Source of the DNA: an uncultured Veillonellaceae bacterium
GTDB taxonomy: Bacteria > Bacillota > Negativicutes > Selenomonadales > Selenomonadaceae
Assembly (NCBI GenBank): GCA_902801565.1
Contig: CADCIX010000004.1
Location: 1 to 64,000, forward strand
Length of the DNA: 64,000 nucleotides
Reading direction: 5' to 3'
Below are positions 54,436 to 63,206 of the stretch, piece after piece; the stretch's first letter is position 1, and every line of letters starts with the position of its first letter. The position numbers and the translations under genes are program-made. The notes below the pieces were generated by a model. It did no database searches and was not told the origin of the DNA. It saw only the letters and a program-made list of their open reading frames with translations.

Positions 54436-57400
54436 TCACTTGACCCCCAGCACCACCATCTCGCCGTTGATGTTCCATTCCTTCGTGAACCCATCGGCGC
54501 TGCCGTACTCCACAGCATCCGCCAGCACAATGTCACGAATGTAGTCCTCATGCTTTTTCATGATGTCCTGCAGCTTGTCATTGCCCTTGGCGTAGACCGT
54601 GATGTGGTCCGTGACCTCGAAGCCGTTCTCCTTGCGCATGGTCTGAACCTTGCTGACGATTTCGCGCACAAAGCCTTCCTCGATGAGTTCCGGCGTGAGC
54701 GTCGTCTCCAGTGCAACCGTCACATTGCCGCCGCGCTGGCAAAGATAGCCCTCCGTCTGTGCCATGGTCACTTCCACATCCTCGGTTTCGAGGATGAATT
54801 CCCCGGATTTCGTCGTGACCTTGAGCTTTCCTGTCCGGTCCATCTCCTCCTTGGCAGCATGGCCGTTAAGTCCTGCCAGTGCAGCCTTGATCTCGCCGAT
54901 GGACTTGCCCACCTTCGGGCCAAGGATGCGGAACTGCGGCTTGAAGCTGTAGGAGAGGTATTCCTCCATATCCTCCTTGAAGGTGACCTTCTTGATGTTG
55001 AGCTCGTCCTCCACGATCTCCTTGAAGAAATCGGAAAGGGTGCCCTCCGCCTTCACATACATATTGCCGATGGGCTGGCGGTTCTTGATGTTCGCCGCAT
55101 TGCGCGCCGCCCTGCCGAGAACCACGATTTCCAGCACCAGCTCCATATTCTTCTCAAGCTCTGCGTCGATACACTCTTCCCGTACCGTCGGGAAGTCGCA
55201 GAGATGGATGCTCTCCGGCGCATTCTTGTCGATGCTGCAGACGAGATTGCGGTAAATGCTCTCCGTCACGAAGGGAATCAGGGGAGCCGCCGCCTTCGCC
55301 GTGGTGACGAGGGCCGTGTAGAGAGTCATATAGGCATTGACCTTGTCCTGCTCCATGCCCTTCGCCCAGAACCGCGCGCGGCTGCGGCGCACATACCAGT
55401 TGGAGAGCTCATCCACAAATTCCTGGAGGACCTTCGCCGCTTCCGTCACCTTATAGTTCGCCAGGTTTTCGTCCACGGTCTTCACCATGGTATTGAGGCG
55501 CGAGAGGCACCACTTGTCCATGACGGTGAGGCTCTCATAGTCCAGTTCATACTTTGTGGCATCAAACTCATCAATATTGGCATAGAGCACAAAGAAGGCA
55601 TAGGTGTTCCAAAGGGTTCCCATGAACTTTCTCTGCCCCTCCTGCACTGCCGCGCCGGAGAAACGATTCGGCAGCCAGGGTGCGCTGTTCTCGTAGAAAT
55701 ACCAGCGGATGGGATCGGCCCCATAGGTCATGAGCGCTTCCATGGGATCCACCGCATTCCCCTTGGACTTCGACATCTTCTGCCCGTTCTCATCCTGCAC
55801 ATGCCCCAGGACAATGACATTCTTGTAGGGGCTCTTGTTGAAGAGCAAGGTCGAAATGGCAATGAGGGAATAGAACCATCCCCGGGTCTGGTCCACGGCC
55901 TCAGAGATGAAATCCGCAGGGAAATGCTTCTCAAAGATGTCCTTGTTCTCAAAGGGATAATGCCACTGGGCAAAGGGCATGGCCCCGGAATCGAACCAGC
56001 AGTCGATGACCTCGGAGACGCGATGCATTTCCTTGCCGCACTCAGGGCATTTGATGGTAATAGCATCCACATAGGGACGATGCAGTTCAATCCCATCGGG
56101 ACAGTTGTCCGACATGCTCTTGAGTTCCTCGATGGAACCGATGGCATGCTGATGGCCACACTCGCATTCCCAGATGTTAAGGGGCGTTCCCCAGTACCGG
56201 TTGCGGCTGATGCCCCAGTCCTGCACATGCTCCAGCCAGTCGCCGAAGCGCCCCTGGCCGATGGTCTTCGGAATCCAGTTCACCGTGTTGTTGTTGCGGA
56301 TGAGGTCTTCCTTCACCGCCGTCATCTTGATGAACCAGGACTCCCGCGCATAGTAGATGAGCGGCGTATCGCAGCGCCAGCAATGGGGATAGGTATGCTC
56401 AAAGACAGGCGCCTTGAAGAGCTTGCCCGTCTCCTTCAGATTCTTCAGGATCAAGGGATCTGCATCCTTGACAAAAACGCCGGGCCAGTCCGTATCCTCC
56501 GTCATCTGTCCCTTGTTGTCCACGAACTGCACGAAAGGCATGTCGTACTTGCGGCAGACCCTGTTATCGTCCTCACCGAAGGCAGGGGCAAGATGGACAA
56601 TGCCCGTGCCATCCCCCGTGGTGACGTAATCATCGCAGACCACAAAGAAGGCCTTTTTCTTGATCTTTCCAACAGCGAAGGGATACAGCGGCTCGTACTC
56701 ACGATGCTCCATGTCCCTTCCCTTCATGCGTTCCAGGACTTCCCTGTCGCCTTCCACATCCTCAAAGACCGTGTCCACAAGTGCTTCCGCAAGGTAATAC
56801 ACCGTGTCTGCTGCCTTGATCTTCACATAGTCCACATCGGGATTCACACAGAGCCCCAGATTGGAAGGCAGCGTCCAGGGCGTCGTCGTCCAGGCGAGGA
56901 AATAGGCATCCTCATCCTTTGCCTTGAACTTCACCATGGCAGAGCGTTCCTTCACGTCCTTGTAGCCCTGAGCCACCTCGTGGGAAGAAAGGGGCGTGCC
57001 GCAACGAGGGCAGTAGGGAACCACCTTGTGCCCCTTGTAGAGAAGCCCTTTCTCCCAGATCTTCTTGAGAGCCCACCATTCGGACTCAATGAAGTCATTC
57101 TCATAGGTGATGTAGGGGTGCTCCATGTCAGCCCAGAAGCCGACGACCTCGGAAAACTCCTCCCACATGCCCTTGTATTTCCAGACGGACTCCCGGCACT
57201 TCTTGATGAAGGGCTCAATGCCGTACTCCTCAATCTGCTCCTTGCCGTTGATGCCGACAGCCTTTTCCACTTCCAGCTCCACGGGAAGCCCATGGGTATC
57301 CCAGCCCGCCTTCCGCAGGACGCGCTTTCCCTTCATGGACTGGTAGCGGGGCAGCATATCCTTGATGACGCGTGTCAGCACATGACCGATATGCGGCTTG

Positions 57401-57555
57401 CCATTCGCCGTGGGCGGGCCGTCGTAGAAGGTGAAGACATCCTTCTCATCCCGCTGCTCCACAGCCTTTTTGGCAATATCATGCTCTTTCCAGAACTTGG
57501 CAATCTCTTTTTCTCTCTCCACGAAATTCAGATTCGTGTCCACCTTGCTGTACAA
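54436..57555 (-). CDS. ileS: Isoleucyl-tRNA synthetase
   Basis: 1039 residues. Class I synthetase: HIGH-type GKPHIGHVLTRVIKDM, editing domain, KMSKS-type QKMSKSKGNAVDP. The C-terminal region VLGRAARNAANIKNRQPIGNM and the length without terminal zinc cysteines indicate the eukaryote-like IleS2 type, often mupirocin-tolerant. The TTG at 57555 follows GGGGGAT six bases away, giving MYSKVDTNLNFVEREKEI; an ATG six codons upstream overlaps the site. Its leader has a terminator-like hairpin. Confidence 0.93.
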   Translation of the reverse strand: MYSKVDTNLNFVEREKEIAKFWKEHDIAKKAVEQRDEKDVFTFYDGPPTANGKPHIGHVLTRVIKDMLPRYQSMKGKRVLRKAGWDTHGLPVELEVEKAVGINGKEQIEEYGIEPFIKKCRESVWKYKGMWEEFSEVVGFWADMEHPYITYENDFIESEWWALKKIWEKGLLYKGHKVVPYCPRCGTPLSSHEVAQGYKDVKERSAMVKFKAKDEDAYFLAWTTTPWTLPSNLGLCVNPDVDYVKIKAADTVYYLAEALVDTVFEDVEGDREVLERMKGRDMEHREYEPLYPFAVGKIKKKAFFVVCDDYVTTGDGTGIVHLAPAFGEDDNRVCRKYDMPFVQFVDNKGQMTEDTDWPGVFVKDADPLILKNLKETGKLFKAPVFEHTYPHCWRCDTPLIYYARESWFIKMTAVKEDLIRNNNTVNWIPKTIGQGRFGDWLEHVQDWGISRNRYWGTPLNIWECECGHQHAIGSIEELKSMSDNCPDGIELHRPYVDAITIKCPECGKEMHRVSEVIDCWFDSGAMPFAQWHYPFENKDIFEKHFPADFISEAVDQTRGWFYSLIAISTLLFNKSPYKNVIVLGHVQDENGQKMSKSKGNAVDPMEALMTYGADPIRWYFYENSAPWLPNRFSGAAVQEGQRKFMGTLWNTYAFFVLYANIDEFDATKYELDYESLTVMDKWCLSRLNTMVKTVDENLANYKVTEAAKVLQEFVDELSNWYVRRSRARFWAKGMEQDKVNAYMTLYTALVTTAKAAAPLIPFVTESIYRNLVCSIDKNAPESIHLCDFPTVREECIDAELEKNMELVLEIVVLGRAARNAANIKNRQPIGNMYVKAEGTLSDFFKEIVEDELNIKKVTFKEDMEEYLSYSFKPQFRILGPKVGKSIGEIKAALAGLNGHAAKEEMDRTGKLKVTTKSGEFILETEDVEVTMAQTEGYLCQRGGNVTVALETTLTPELIEEGFVREIVSKVQTMRKENGFEVTDHITVYAKGNDKLQDIMKKHEDYIRDIVLADAVEYGSADGFTKEWNINGEMVVLGVK

Positions 57556-57575
57556 ACAAAATCCCCCTATCATTC

Positions 57576-57609
57576 AAAAAGCCCCCATCCCAAACAGGAT
57601 GAGGGCTTT
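57576..57609 (-). terminator. Terminator-like hairpin directly before ileS
   Basis: Reverse strand AAAGCCCTCATCC-TGTTT-GGGATGGGGGCTTTTT. It can end the chemoreceptor transcript and also lies in the ileS leader, 20 bases before the start codon. Confidence 0.65.
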
Positions 57610-57633
57610 CATCGCGTTCACGAAACGCTTTTT

Positions 57634-57662
57634 ATCGTATCACAAACAGCGCACAATTTCAA
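57634..57662 (-). promoter_or_regulatory. Predicted ileS promoter
   Basis: Reverse strand TTGAAA (57657-57662), 17-base spacer, TACGAT (57634-57639). The leader would be about 75 bases, too short for a T-box. Confidence 0.5.
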
Positions 57663-57674
57663 TCCATGGCACAC

Positions 57675-59468
57675 TCAAATCTTGAATTCCACAATGGCAT
57701 TCTGGAGATCCTGTGCCTGCTCCGCGAGCTTGCGGCTGGCATCGGCAATCTCGTGCATGGATGCCGTCTGCTCCTCTGTGGCTGCGGAGACCGTCTGTGC
57801 CTCGTCCGCCACCTTGCGGCTCATGTCGTTGATCTTCGTGACAGCTTCCTTGATGCGGTCCGTACCATCTGTCAGGTCGTGCACCACATTCTCCATCATC
57901 TTGGAACTGGTTGCCACATCATCGACCATCTCGGAAATATGGCGGAAGGCTTCGCCTGCCTCATCGACAGCCTTCGTGCCGTCCGTCACCTGGTCGACAC
58001 CGTCATGCATGGCCTTCACGGCATTGTCCGTATCCTGCTGGATGGTAACGATGAGCTGGGAAATCTCACCGGCTGCCTCACGGGACTGTTCGGCAAGCTT
58101 CCTGACCTCATCGGCAACGACGGCAAACCCGCGGCCATGCTCACCGGCACGCGCCGCCTCAATGGCCGCATTGAGCGCAAGGAGGTTGGTCTGCTCGGAA
58201 ATCGCAGAAATCGTATCCACAATGGTGCCGATCTTCTGGGACTGGTCGCCAAGATTGCCGATGACCGTGGACATGGCCTGCACCGTATCGTTGATCCGGC
58301 CCATGCCCTCTACGGCGTTGTCAACGCTGGCCTTGCCCTGGATGGCCGCCTTGCTGGTGGAGTTGATCTTCTCTCCGGACTCCCCGATGGTCACCTTGAA
58401 GTTGTCCATATGGTTGGCAAGATTCTGGGTGTTCTCATTGGCCATTTCCACGTCGGTGAACTGCTCGCTGCAGGAGCCCGCCACATTCACGACGGATTCC
58501 GCGATGGACTGGCTCACCTGCGCAGACTGCTCCGCCGTGGAGGTAAGCTCCTCCGATGCTGCAGCCACGTACTCCGCCGCCTGCACAATGCGCTGCATGA
58601 GCTCCCGGATCTTGGCCTGCATCTCGCTCATGGCCTTGCTCATGACGCCCAATTCATCCGGCCTTGCGGAAAGCTCCCGCATGACAGCCTCCACCTCGGA
58701 ATTGACCCTGAGATCGCCTGTCCCCATGACACGAAGGCGATCCGTAACCTTCTGGATGGGAGCCGCAATGCTGTTTCCTACATAGATGGCAAAGAAAATG
58801 AATATGACCTGCAGAACGACAATACAGATGATGGCCTTGACGATGCTTGCGTGAAGCTGGCTGGAAAGAACCTCTTCGCGCTCCGCCACCATACCGTCAA
58901 TCTCATCAATCCAGACGCCTGTTCCCAATACCCAGCGATAGGGCTTGAAGGTCGTCGTATAGTTTCTCTTCGGCAACGGCGTCGTCTCGTTGGGCTTCGC
59001 GAACATCAGATCCGTGAACCCGCCGCCGGGCTTCAGGCCGTTCTGGATCATTTCCTTGATGAACTCCCGTCCGCTGGGATCCTTCAGGTCGATACGGGAT
59101 TTTCCCTCCGTATCGCGCCCAAGAAGCACCACATTGACGCCTTCCTCGGTATCGATCCAGAAATAGCCCTTGCCCTCGTCATAGCGCAGGTCGCGAACAA
59201 CATCAGCCGCCTGCTTCTTCGCCTGCTCCTCTGTGAGCTGGCCTGCCTGCTGCTTCTTGTAGACCTCCTCAATGGCACTCACTGCCAGCTCCGTCTCATC
59301 CCGAAGCTTTGTCTCGACGCTCCGCTCCAGGTCCGCACGGTAGTTTATGAGCTGGTTCTCGTTGTCCTTGATGGAATTGTAGATGAAAAATCCTCCAATG
59401 CAGACCATCGTTACGACAGATACGCCCACAATGACGCAAATCAGCCGCGTTTTCATTGAATTGAACAT
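57675..59468 (-). CDS. Methyl-accepting chemotaxis protein with single Cache domain
   Basis: 597 residues from the ATG at 59468 (GGAGGGGG upstream). Membrane helix (about 7-29), periplasmic sCache-type domain (about 35-190: [20 protein letters not shown] and GGGFTDLMF, then [14 protein letters not shown]), second helix (about 200-222), HAMP ([14 protein letters not shown]) and the signalling hairpin with [38 protein letters not shown]. Probably senses small carboxylates and signals to CheA. No other chemotaxis gene is in the window. Confidence 0.94.
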   Translation of the reverse strand: MFNSMKTRLICVIVGVSVVTMVCIGGFFIYNSIKDNENQLINYRADLERSVETKLRDETELAVSAIEEVYKKQQAGQLTEEQAKKQAADVVRDLRYDEGKGYFWIDTEEGVNVVLLGRDTEGKSRIDLKDPSGREFIKEMIQNGLKPGGGFTDLMFAKPNETTPLPKRNYTTTFKPYRWVLGTGVWIDEIDGMVAEREEVLSSQLHASIVKAIICIVVLQVIFIFFAIYVGNSIAAPIQKVTDRLRVMGTGDLRVNSEVEAVMRELSARPDELGVMSKAMSEMQAKIRELMQRIVQAAEYVAAASEELTSTAEQSAQVSQSIAESVVNVAGSCSEQFTDVEMANENTQNLANHMDNFKVTIGESGEKINSTSKAAIQGKASVDNAVEGMGRINDTVQAMSTVIGNLGDQSQKIGTIVDTISAISEQTNLLALNAAIEAARAGEHGRGFAVVADEVRKLAEQSREAAGEISQLIVTIQQDTDNAVKAMHDGVDQVTDGTKAVDEAGEAFRHISEMVDDVATSSKMMENVVHDLTDGTDRIKEAVTKINDMSRKVADEAQTVSAATEEQTASMHEIADASRKLAEQAQDLQNAIVEFKI

Positions 59469-59648
59469 ATTTCCCCCTCCATTGCTTAAAATATAAACTT
59501 GGACAAAATCTTGACGTATATTAGCTATATATTGCCTATTCGATATGCGCATTCTTTTTTCCTGCTACAAAAAAAATTTTATTATTTTCTTTTTTCCAGA
59601 CTTTCGTTTATAATTATACGAACAACAACTCTTGGAAAGGGTGTTCCT

Positions 59649-60488
59649 ATGCACCAGTATCTCTTCTATATTGGGGAGTTCCCTGTCCGCACGTACGGGC
59701 TCGTGATCTCCCTCAGCATCATCCTCGCCACCGGTGTCGGCTACTTCCTTGCAAAGCAGGATAGCAGAGGCTATGAAAAGCATGTGGTGGACATCGGCAT
59801 CTACTGTGGCATCGCAGGACTCTTAGGGGCAAGGCTCTGGGATGTCTTTTTCTTCGACTGGGACTACTATTCCCATCATCTCACAGAGCTCTTCAATGTC
59901 TGGCAGGGAGGCATGGCCATCCAGGGCGGGGTGCTGCTCGGTGTCATCACAGGACTCGTCTACGCAAAACGCCATCATCTGGATGCCTGGGCATTGGCGG
60001 ACATCCTCGCCCCGGCCATCGTTCTTGGACAAGCCCTGGGCCGCTGCGCCAACCTGCTGAACGGCGATGCCTTCGGCGCTCCCACCGGTTCCGCCTACGG
60101 CATCCTCTATCCCGATACCACCCTTGCCCATCACACATACGGCAGCCAGCCCCTCTGGCCCGCCGAAGTATGGGAAGGCCAGCTGGACATTGTCATCTTC
60201 GCCCTGCTCCTCATGTTCCGCTGCACCAGCCATGCCAAGGGGCAATGCCTTGCCCTCTATGTCATGCTCTACTCCGCCGCCCGGTTCTTCCTGGAATACC
60301 TGCGCGGGGATTATACCCATCTCATCCTTGGCGTATTCAAGAGCGCGCAAATGACCAGCGTCACAGCCTTCACCATTGCCGCCATCGCATTCCTCCTGCT
60401 CCAGCTGCGAAAATCCCGCAACGATTCCCCGCCCCACACCCTGCCAGCACATGACAAGAAAAACAAAAAAGGACCGAAGTGCCGATAA
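59649..60488 (+). CDS. lgt: Prolipoprotein diacylglyceryl transferase
   Basis: 279 residues, seven membrane helices. Transfers diacylglycerol from phosphatidylglycerol to the lipobox Cys of prolipoproteins. Start MHQYLFYIGEFPVRTYGLVISLSI at 59649 (GGAAAGG upstream). The signature region is divergent: LGQALGRCANLLNGDAFG replaces the usual GRxGNFxNxExxG (Arg kept, GN changed to AN), and WQGGMAIQGG has Gln where E. coli has the important His103. Terminal tail is Lys-rich. It may be an active variant or a second Lgt. Confidence 0.88.
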   Translation: MHQYLFYIGEFPVRTYGLVISLSIILATGVGYFLAKQDSRGYEKHVVDIGIYCGIAGLLGARLWDVFFFDWDYYSHHLTELFNVWQGGMAIQGGVLLGVITGLVYAKRHHLDAWALADILAPAIVLGQALGRCANLLNGDAFGAPTGSAYGILYPDTTLAHHTYGSQPLWPAEVWEGQLDIVIFALLLMFRCTSHAKGQCLALYVMLYSAARFFLEYLRGDYTHLILGVFKSAQMTSVTAFTIAAIAFLLLQLRKSRNDSPPHTLPAHDKKNKKGPKCR

Positions 60489-60505
60489 GACACTTCGGTT
60501 CTTTT
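60473..60505. terminator. Terminator between lgt and the AdoMetDC-like gene
   Basis: ACCGAAGTG-ccgataaga-CACTTCGGT then TCTTTTT on the + strand; the reverse direction has a weaker T run. Confidence 0.75.
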
Positions 60506-60518
60506 TATCCTCGGTATG

Positions 60519-60977
60519 TCATTGATTGTTGCGACGGGCAAGGATGCGGATGACCTTTGCCCCCGTGTTGTGGATCTTTCGGAAAGGAGCCACCCGCGTC
60601 TTCGTCTTCGGCTTGATCTCCTTCTCCTTGCCGAAATCCCCCCGCTTGAGCAGCGTGGATTTCATCTTGTCGGGCTTGAAGAATTTCTGCAATTCCTTGT
60701 AGATTGGCTCCGGCTCCGCATTTTCCCGGCAAAGGAAAATATCCATGGCAACATATCGCAGATCCGAATAGACATGGATTGCGATATGCCCATCGCGGAA
60801 AAGGAGCATGAAGGCAAAATGATTCGCCGCAACCTCCTCGGAAGAAAGGTTCAAGAGCCCATAGCCCTTGTCTTTCATGAGTTCCTGCAAGGCATCCTTG
60901 ATCAGATGCAAGTCCTCAAGCTTGCTGGACTTGCAGTTATAGAAATCCACCGTCAGATGACGCGCAAGTATCTTCAC
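60519..60977 (-). CDS. AdoMet decarboxylase-like protein lacking the pyruvoyl serine
   Basis: 152 residues from a GTG at 60977 (AAGGAG about 11 bases upstream). Matches the bacterial SpeD/SpeH fold: ILARHLTVDFYNC, ADSLRYVAMDIFLC-like (DLRYVAMDIFLCRE) with the conserved Cys. The self-cleavage region, normally ESHLSIHTWPE, reads RDGHIAIHVYSD: the His is kept but Ser63, the source of the pyruvoyl group, is Gly and the preceding Glu is Asp. It therefore cannot form the cofactor in the usual way. Its last ~35 residues are basic. It lies 27 bases after glmS and is probably cotranscribed. Function unknown. Confidence 0.7.
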   Translation of the reverse strand: MKILARHLTVDFYNCKSSKLEDLHLIKDALQELMKDKGYGLLNLSSEEVAANHFAFMLLFRDGHIAIHVYSDLRYVAMDIFLCRENAEPEPIYKELQKFFKPDKMKSTLLKRGDFGKEKEIKPKTKTRVAPFRKIHNTGAKVIRILARRNNQ

Positions 60978-61004
60978 TGGAAAAAACGCTCCTTCTCTTT
61001 CATA

Positions 61005-62834
61005 TCACTCAACTGTAACGGATTTTGCCAGATTGCGGGGCTTGTCCACATCACAGCCGCGCGTGATTGCCGCAAAGTAAGCAAGAAGCTGAAGCGGCAC
61101 CACGGTGAGAAGGGGAATGAGCAGTTCATCCGTCTCAGGCACCTTGATGACATGGTCCACATACTTCTGCAGTTCCTCGTCGCCCTCGGCTGCAATGCCG
61201 ATGACCACAGCATCACGAGCCTTGACCTCCTTGATATTGGAAAGTGTCTTTTCGTAGACGCTCTTCTGGGTGGCAAGGGCAATGACGGGAACCCCTTCCA
61301 CAATCAGAGCCAGCGTGCCGTGCTTGAGTTCCCCGGCAGCATAGGCTTCTGCGTGGATATAGGAAATCTCCTTCAGCTTCAAAGAACCTTCCAATGCCAC
61401 ATCGTAGTCCAGGGAACGGCCAATGTAGAAGACATCCTCATTGAAGCCGTACTTCCTGGCAAAGGTCTTGATGGGCTCCACATCGGAAAGGGTCTCGCTG
61501 ATCTGGGCAGGAATCTTCTTGAGCAAATCAATGAGCTCCCTGACGCGCTCCGGCGTCTGGGTTCCCTTGATTTCCGCCATGTAGAGGGCCAGCATGAAGA
61601 ACAGGATGAGCTGCGTCGTATACGCCTTCGTGGAAGCCACGGCAATCTCGGGGCCTGCCCAGGTATAGAGCACCTGGTCTGCCTCACGGGCAATGGAAGA
61701 GCCCACCACGTTGGTGAGAGCCAGTGTCTTTGCCCCAAGGCGCCTGGATTCCTTGAGTGCCGCCAGGGTATCGCTCGTCTCGCCGGACTGGGAGACAACG
61801 ATGAGCAGGGTGTTCTCATCCACGATGGGATTGCGATAGCGGAACTCCGACGCCAGGTCCACCTCCACCATGACGCGGGCGAGCTTCTCGATGTAGAACT
61901 TGCCCACAAGCCCTGCATGATATGCCGTGCCGCAGGCAACAATGTAGATCTTGTTGAAGGAATTGAGGAATTCCGGCGTCCACTTGAGCTCCTCCAGCAC
62001 AATCTCCTTTCCATCCTTGGAAATGCGCTGGCTCATGGTATCGCGCACAGCCTTGGGCTGCTCATGGATCTCCTTGAGCATGAAATGCTCATAGCCACCC
62101 TTCTCCGCAGCCTCTGCATTCCAGTTGACCTCAAAGACCTTCTTCGTCACAGGATCTCCCTGACGATCCATGATATCGACAGAATCCTTGCGGACAACAG
62201 CAATCTCGCCATCGTTCAGGATGAACGTGCGGCGGGTGCGCTGAATGATGGCAGGGATATCCGACGCGATGAAGTTTTCCCCATCCCCAAGGCCGATGAC
62301 CAGAGGATTGTCCTTCTTTGTGCAGATGAGCCTGTCGGGATGCTTCTTCGACATGAACACAAGGGAATAGGATCCCTCGATGCGGCGCAGCACTTCCCGT
62401 ACCGCCGCCTCGAAGTCCCCATGATAGACAGCTTCCAGCAGATGCGCCACAACCTCTGTATCCGTTTCGGACTTGAAGGCATGCCCCTGCTCGATGAGCT
62501 CCTCCTTGAGCGCCAGATAGTTTTCAATGATGCCGTTATGCACCACGACAAACTCGCCGGTGCAATCCGTATGAGGATGGGCATTGCGGTCCGACGGGCG
62601 CCCATGGGTCGCCCAGCGCGTATGTCCGATGCCAAGGCAACCCTTCGGCATATCATCCTCAATCTTTTCCTTCAGGGAAGCCAGCCGCCCCACGCTCTTC
62701 TCCACACGGACCACCGAACCGTCATACACGGCGATGCCGGCGGAATCATAGCCACGGTATTCCAGCTTGGAAAGGCCTTCCAATAGAAATTCCACAGCCT
62801 CCCTGTCTCCTACATAGCCAACAATACCACACAT
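61005..62834 (-). CDS. glmS: Glucosamine-fructose-6-phosphate aminotransferase
   Basis: 609 residues, family length. Start MCGIVGYVGDREAVEFLLEGL places the catalytic Cys1 after Met removal; the ATG at 62834 has GGAGG eight bases upstream, and a much longer reading runs through the ribozyme. Glutaminase domain (GIGHTRWATHGRPS, NAHPHTD) then two SIS domains (SQSGETSDTLAALK; SYIHAEAYAAGELKHG). It makes glucosamine 6-phosphate for cell wall synthesis. Controlled by the self-cleaving ribozyme upstream. Confidence 0.97.
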   Translation of the reverse strand: MCGIVGYVGDREAVEFLLEGLSKLEYRGYDSAGIAVYDGSVVRVEKSVGRLASLKEKIEDDMPKGCLGIGHTRWATHGRPSDRNAHPHTDCTGEFVVVHNGIIENYLALKEELIEQGHAFKSETDTEVVAHLLEAVYHGDFEAAVREVLRRIEGSYSLVFMSKKHPDRLICTKKDNPLVIGLGDGENFIASDIPAIIQRTRRTFILNDGEIAVVRKDSVDIMDRQGDPVTKKVFEVNWNAEAAEKGGYEHFMLKEIHEQPKAVRDTMSQRISKDGKEIVLEELKWTPEFLNSFNKIYIVACGTAYHAGLVGKFYIEKLARVMVEVDLASEFRYRNPIVDENTLLIVVSQSGETSDTLAALKESRRLGAKTLALTNVVGSSIAREADQVLYTWAGPEIAVASTKAYTTQLILFFMLALYMAEIKGTQTPERVRELIDLLKKIPAQISETLSDVEPIKTFARKYGFNEDVFYIGRSLDYDVALEGSLKLKEISYIHAEAYAAGELKHGTLALIVEGVPVIALATQKSVYEKTLSNIKEVKARDAVVIGIAAEGDEELQKYVDHVIKVPETDELLIPLLTVVPLQLLAYFAAITRGCDVDKPRNLAKSVTVE

Positions 62835-62884
62835 ATTCGAAACCTCCATTATATGCAACACAAGAACTTCACTTTCCTGTTGCC

Positions 62885-63060
62885 TGCATGGACCTGCTGC
62901 CCATGCCATACCCTCCGCCAGCTTTGTCCCGGAAATCACTTTCCGGTTTTGTCTGGTTTCTTTCGACCGGGCCGGCCGAGAGGCATCCGCTGACCTTCTC
63001 GACAACCTCTTCCTCGTCCTCTCAGCAGCCTCCCGCCACTGAGAACCAGCGCTAAGACGA
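62885..63060 (-). ncRNA. glmS self-cleaving riboswitch
   Basis: Reverse strand has TTAGCGCTGGTTCTC near 63054, the expected site (cleavage between A 63053 and G 63052), then AGCGGATGCCTCTCGGCC, the conserved core of the ribozyme near 62985-62970, and a downstream CCGGAAAGTGATTTCCGG hairpin. It is upstream of glmS, as expected. Glucosamine 6-phosphate should trigger self-cleavage and lower glmS expression. Boundaries approximate. Confidence 0.88.
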
Positions 63061-63129
63061 TCTTCGCCTTTTCCGTAAGAAATCCCGCCTCCTTCCCATC
63101 CCCGCGCAACAGAAATCGGGGATACGTGT

Positions 63130-63158
63130 ATTGTAGCGTATAGAAGGGGAATAGTCAA
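63130..63158 (-). promoter_or_regulatory. glmS promoter
   Basis: Reverse strand TTGACT (63153-63158), 17-base spacer, TACAAT (63130-63135). Transcription would start about 70 bases before the ribozyme cleavage site. Confidence 0.7.
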
Positions 63159-63162
63159 CGTA

Positions 63163-63190
63163 AAAAAGAGACCGGAAACCGGTCTCCTTT
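63163..63190 (-). terminator. Terminator of the PIN/TRAM gene
   Basis: Reverse strand GAGACCGG-TTT-CCGGTCTC followed by TTTTTT. Confidence 0.85.
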
Positions 63191-63206
63191 TGCTGCATTC
63201 ATGAAA

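Noticed and set aside
57576-57662. T-box riboswitch before ileS
   Set aside because: The leader is about 75 bases long and lacks the T-box sequence and specifier stem; only a terminator hairpin is present.
54550-58785. 1411-residue open frame on the + strand
   Set aside because: It is antisense to ileS and the chemoreceptor gene, whose motifs are complete. It has no recognisable domains and results from codon bias.
60516-62786. 756-residue open frame on the + strand
   Set aside because: Antisense to glmS and the AdoMetDC-like gene, which carry clear motifs.
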